Shown here: positions 58,823 through 64,000 of the stretch, piece after piece
How the letters are laid out: each line of letters starts with the position of its first letter
Position numbering within the stretch: the stretch's first letter is position 1
Assembly (NCBI RefSeq): GCF_035917275.1
Contig: NZ_CP108509.1
Span: forward strand, 1,302,001-1,366,000
Source: Streptomyces sp. NBC_01237
GTDB taxonomy: Bacteria > Actinomycetota > Actinomycetes > Streptomycetales > Streptomycetaceae
DNA: 64,000 nt
Reading direction: 5' to 3'
Translations under genes and position numbers: made by a program
Notes under the pieces: model-generated
Seen by the model: the letters and a program-made list of their open reading frames with translations, nothing else
What the model was told of the DNA's origin: nothing
Database searches by the model: none

Positions 58823-61288
58823 ATGCCCACCCCCCACGATCCGTACGTCCGCGTGCGCGGCGCCCGGGAGCACAACCTCCAGGACGTCCACGTCGACATC
58901 CCGCGCGACACCCTGACGGTCTTCACCGGCGTGTCGGGCTCCGGGAAGTCCTCACTGGCGTTCGGGACGATCTACGCCGAGGCCCAGCGCCGCTACTTCG
59001 AGTCCGTCGCCCCGTACGCCCGCCGGCTGATCCACCAGGTCGGCGCTCCCGCCGTCGGCGAGATCACCGGGCTGCCGCCCGCGGTCTCCCTGGAACAGCG
59101 CCGCTCCGCGCCCGGATCGCGTTCCTCGGTGGGGACGGTCACCACACTGTCCAACTCGCTGCGCATGCTGTTCTCCCGGGCCGGGGACTATCCGGCGGGC
59201 GCCGAGCGGCTGGACTCCGACGCGTTCTCGCCGAACACCGCCGCCGGGGCCTGTCCCGCGTGCCACGGGCTCGGCCGCATCCACCGCACCACCGAGGAAC
59301 TCCTCGTACCGGATCCTTCGCTGTCGATCCGGGACGGGGCCATCGCCGCGTGGCCGGGAGCCTGGCAGGGCAAGAATCTGCGCGACGTGCTCGACGCCCT
59401 GGGGTACGACGTCGACCGGCCGTGGGGGGAACTGGCGGCCGGGGACCGGGAGTGGATCCTGTTCACCGACGAGCAGCCGGTGGTGACGGTCCATCCGGTG
59501 CGCGACGCGGGCCGCATCCAACGCCCCTACCAGGGTACGTACATGAGCGCGCGGCGCTATGTGATGCACACGTTCGCGGATTCCAGGAGCACCACGCTGC
59601 GGGCGAAGGCGGAGCGGTTTCTGACCAGCGCGCCGTGCCCGGTCTGTGCGGGCAGCAGGCTGCGGCCGGAGGCGATGGCCGTCACCTTCGGCGGGCGGAC
59701 GATCGCCGAGCTCGCCGCGCTCCCCCTCGCCGATCTCGCCGGGGTGCTGTCCCGCGCGGGCGGCGAGGAGACGGCGCGGGTGCTGACGGCCGATCTGCTG
59801 GCCCGCATCGCGACGGTGACCGAGCTGGGTCTTGGCTATCTCAGCCTGGACCGTACGGCTCCGACGCTGTCCTCGGGCGAGTTGCAGCGGCTGCGGCTCG
59901 CCACCCAGCTGCGATCGGGGCTCTTCGGGGTCGTGTACGTGCTGGACGAGCCCTCGGCCGGGCTGCATCCGGCGGACACCGAGTCGCTGCTCGCCGTGCT
60001 CGGCCGGCTGAAGGATTCCGGGAACACGGTGTTCGTGGTGGAGCACCAGATGGACGTGGTGCGGCAGGCGGACTGGCTGGTCGATGTGGGTCCGCTGGCC
60101 GGGGAGCACGGCGGGCAGGTGCTGCACAGCGGGCCGCCCTCGGGGCTCGCCGACGTGGCCGGGTCCGCGACGCGACGGTTCCTGTTCGACGAGGATCCGC
60201 CGCCGGCACGGGAGCCGCGTGCGCCCACCGGGTGGCTGCGGCTGGACGGAGTGGACCGGCACAATGTGCGCGGCGTCGACGCGGCGTTCCCGCTCGGGGT
60301 GTTCACCGCGGTGACCGGTGTCTCGGGTTCGGGGAAGTCGACCCTGGTCGGTCAGGTGCTGGCCGGGGTGCTGGCGGACCGGCAGGCCTCGGCCGGCGCC
60401 GGGCTGCCCGAGGTGCGGGTGGCGCGGCACTGCGCTGCGGCGCGGGGGCTGGAGGCGGTGGACCGGCTCGTCCAGGTCGACCAGAAGCCCATCGGCCGTA
60501 CACCCCGGTCGAATCTGGCCACGTACACCGGTCTCTTCGATGTCGTACGGAAGCTGTTCGCGCAGACGGAGACGGCGCGGGCGCGCGGATACCGGGCGGG
60601 CCGGTTCTCCTTCAATGTGCCGGGCGGGCGGTGCGAGACCTGTCAGGGCGAGGGGTTCGTCTCCGTGGAGCTGCTGTTCCTGCCCAATACGTACGCGCCC
60701 TGCCCGGACTGCCACGGCGCGCGCTACAACCCGGCGACGCTGGAGGTCACGCTGCGCGGGCTCACCGTCGCGCAGGTGCTGGACCTGACGGTGGAGTCGG
60801 CTGCCGGGTTCTTCGCGGGGACCGCCGCGGCCGAGCGCAGTCTGGGCACGCTGCTCGATGTCGGGCTGGGCTACCTGCGGCTGGGCCAGCCCGCGACGGA
60901 GCTGTCGGGCGGCGAGGCCCAGCGGATCAAGCTGGCCGCGGAGCTCCAGCGCACCGGGCGCGGGCACACGCTGTATCTGCTCGACGAGCCGACGACCGGG
61001 TTGCATCCGGCCGATGTCGAGGTGCTGATGAGGCAGTTGCACGGGCTGGTGGAGGCGAGCAACACGGTGGTCGTCGTGGAGCACGACATGGCGGTGGTGG
61101 CGGGTGCGGACCATGTCATCGACCTGGGGCCGGGGGGCGGTGACCAGGGTGGCCGGATCGTCGCGACGGGCACTCCTGCCCAGGTGGCACGGGCGGCGGG
61201 CAGCCGGACGGCCCCGTACCTGGCGAAGGCGCTGCGGCTGGGCCCCGTACCCGGCGAAGGCCCGGCGACCCGCTCCGGGGCGCGGTGA
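58823..61288 (+). CDS. UvrA-like ABC ATPase
   Basis: The 821-residue protein has the two-ABC layout of UvrA: Walker A GVSGSGKSSLAFG and GVSGSGKSTLVGQ, signatures LSSGELQRLRLA and LSGGEAQRIKLA, Walker B YVLDEPSAGLHPAD and YLLDEPTTGLHPAD, and zinc modules CPACHGLG, CPVC, CETCQGEGF and CPDCHGARY. It is about 130 residues shorter than UvrA (about 950), matching the drug-resistance/UvrA2-like class that lacks part of the UvrB-binding region. ATG 58823 is chosen from the family start. It may bind damaged DNA or act in drug tolerance. Alone; no uvrB nearby. Confidence 0.9.
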   Translation: MPTPHDPYVRVRGAREHNLQDVHVDIPRDTLTVFTGVSGSGKSSLAFGTIYAEAQRRYFESVAPYARRLIHQVGAPAVGEITGLPPAVSLEQRRSAPGSRSSVGTVTTLSNSLRMLFSRAGDYPAGAERLDSDAFSPNTAAGACPACHGLGRIHRTTEELLVPDPSLSIRDGAIAAWPGAWQGKNLRDVLDALGYDVDRPWGELAAGDREWILFTDEQPVVTVHPVRDAGRIQRPYQGTYMSARRYVMHTFADSRSTTLRAKAERFLTSAPCPVCAGSRLRPEAMAVTFGGRTIAELAALPLADLAGVLSRAGGEETARVLTADLLARIATVTELGLGYLSLDRTAPTLSSGELQRLRLATQLRSGLFGVVYVLDEPSAGLHPADTESLLAVLGRLKDSGNTVFVVEHQMDVVRQADWLVDVGPLAGEHGGQVLHSGPPSGLADVAGSATRRFLFDEDPPPAREPRAPTGWLRLDGVDRHNVRGVDAAFPLGVFTAVTGVSGSGKSTLVGQVLAGVLADRQASAGAGLPEVRVARHCAAARGLEAVDRLVQVDQKPIGRTPRSNLATYTGLFDVVRKLFAQTETARARGYRAGRFSFNVPGGRCETCQGEGFVSVELLFLPNTYAPCPDCHGARYNPATLEVTLRGLTVAQVLDLTVESAAGFFAGTAAAERSLGTLLDVGLGYLRLGQPATELSGGEAQRIKLAAELQRTGRGHTLYLLDEPTTGLHPADVEVLMRQLHGLVEASNTVVVVEHDMAVVAGADHVIDLGPGGGDQGGRIVATGTPAQVARAAGSRTAPYLAKALRLGPVPGEGPATRSGAR

Positions 61289-61311
61289 CCTCGTGACCGG
61301 CTCCGGACGCG

Positions 61312-61344
61312 CAGGGCCCGGAGGCGGGCGGCCTCCGGGCCCTG
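61312..61344. terminator. 14-bp hairpin between convergent genes
   Basis: CAGGGCCCGGAGGC and GCCTCCGGGCCCTG flank five bases. It lies 24 bases after the UvrA-like stop and 29 after the leftward sdhB stop. Confidence 0.75.
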
Positions 61345-61372
61345 GGGTCAGGGGTGTTGTGTGCCGGTCGGA

Positions 61373-62115
61373 TCAGCGGCGGACCTTGCGCGTGGCCCGC
61401 AGCCACTCCTTGTTCATGGCGGCGATCGACGGCAGCGGAATGCCCTTCGGGCAGGCCGTGGCGCACTCGCCGGTCAGGGTGCAGCCGCCGAAGCCCTCCT
61501 CGTCCATGGTCGCGACCATGTCCAGGACACGGGTCTCGCGTTCGGGTGCGCCCTGCGGCAGCACATTGAGGTGGTTGACCTTCGCCGAGGTGAAGAGCAT
61601 CGCCGAGCCGTTGGGACAGGCAGCGACGCACGCGCCGCAGCCGATGCACTCGGCGTGCTCGAAGGCGAAGTCGGCGTCCGGCTTGGGCACGGGGGTGGCG
61701 TGCGCGTCCGGGGCGGTGCCGGTCGGGGCGGAGATGTAGCCGCCGGACTCGATGATCCGGTCGAAGGCGGAGCGGTCCACGACCAGGTCCTTGACGACCG
61801 GGAAGGCGGCGGCCCGCCAGGGCTCGATGTCGATCGTGTCGCCGTCCCGGAAGGACCGCATATGGAGCTGACAGGTGGTGGTGCGCTCGGGTCCGTGGGC
61901 GTCACCGTTGATGACGAGGCTGCACGCGCCGCAGATTCCTTCGCGGCAGTCGTGGTCGAAGGCGACGGGCTCGTCCCCGCCGAGGATGAGCTCCTCGTTG
62001 AGGGTGTCGAGCATCTCCAGGAACGACATGTCCTGGGAGATCCCGTCGACTTCGTAGGTGGCCATGGCGCCGGGCGTCTCGGCGTTCTGCTGGCGCCAGA
62101 CGCGCAGGGTGAGCT

Positions 62116-62119
<4 letters not shown>
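61373..62119 (-). CDS. sdhB: Succinate dehydrogenase/fumarate reductase iron-sulfur subunit
   Basis: The 248-residue protein has the ferredoxin-type [2Fe-2S] site ([16 protein letters not shown], then CQLHMRSF) and the [4Fe-4S]/[3Fe-4S] sites ([36 protein letters not shown]). It passes electrons from SdhA's FAD to the membrane quinone site. ATG 62119 overlaps the sdhA stop by four bases. Placed at the cytoplasmic face of the membrane. SdhC should lie upstream of sdhA, outside the window. Confidence 0.95.

Positions 62120-64000
<1,881 letters not shown>

Noticed and set aside
58952..61114. 720-codon minus frame opposite the UvrA-like gene
   Set aside because: No domain, Arg/Gly/Pro/His-rich, and fully antisense to a gene with all ABC motifs.

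Overview
The window is high-GC actinobacterial chromosome, almost certainly Streptomyces. Starts are often GTG, coding DNA is GC-rich at third positions, and stops are followed by GC-rich hairpins without U-tracts. The gene content fits: an SCO5918-like protein, a DUF6415 gene, cbtAB under a cobalamin riboswitch, egtABCD for ergothioneine, zinc-free ribosomal protein paralogues and an ECF41 sigma factor. It reads as chromosome-arm sequence at the left and denser core-like sequence to the right.

Bases 1-15,200 are sparse and scarred. They hold the N-terminus of a cytochrome P450 cut by the window edge, a DUF6415 gene, a diverged duplicated module (about 1.2 and 7.9 kb), a frameshifted secreted-protein gene, a transposase relic, two large exported proteins (a YVTN beta-propeller and a metalloprotease-ricin lectin), a MerR-type regulator, an anti-sigma-type ATPase, and a DEAD-box helicase/CBS/SCO5918-like operon beside a cold-shock gene.

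Bases 15,200-28,000 carry pirin and TPR genes, an intact-looking IS110-family transposase with a candidate bridge-RNA leader, a TetR regulator with two short-chain dehydrogenases (one lacking its catalytic tyrosine), the riboswitch-controlled cobalt transporter cbtBA, a PptT/PptH-like pair that would attach and remove phosphopantetheine, a MraY/WecA-like transferase and an IMPase-like protein. Bases 28,400-32,000 hold a four-gene cassette of unknown function around an FAD-dependent oxidoreductase.

Bases 32,200-40,300 look like a zinc-starvation island. Divergent genes encode zinc-independent S14, L28, L33, L31 and S18, a COG0523-type protein and a His-rich protein. These are followed by an operon of a Y4yA-like PLP enzyme, a cysteine-synthase/rhodanese fusion and a cysteine-desulfurase-like enzyme, then a methyltransferase. 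Three Zur-box-like palindromes lie in the island, one a perfect 7-1-7 palindrome just upstream of the methyltransferase. This is the best candidate for an undescribed system: zinc-responsive sulfur/amino-acid chemistry, perhaps for a metallophore or thiol.

Bases 40,300-64,000 carry an ECF41 sigma factor with its likely target oxidoreductase, a flavin disulfide reductase facing a thioredoxin, a LacI regulator, a GH18 protein, a PemK/MazF-type protein, a PARG-like protein, egtABCD, an ornithine-lipid-type acyltransferase pair, a sugar-binding lipoprotein with a DasR-like site, dodecin, a HAD phosphatase, a luciferase-like oxidoreductase, a UvrA-like ATPase and succinate dehydrogenase sdhB-sdhA. 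The last gene runs off the right edge.
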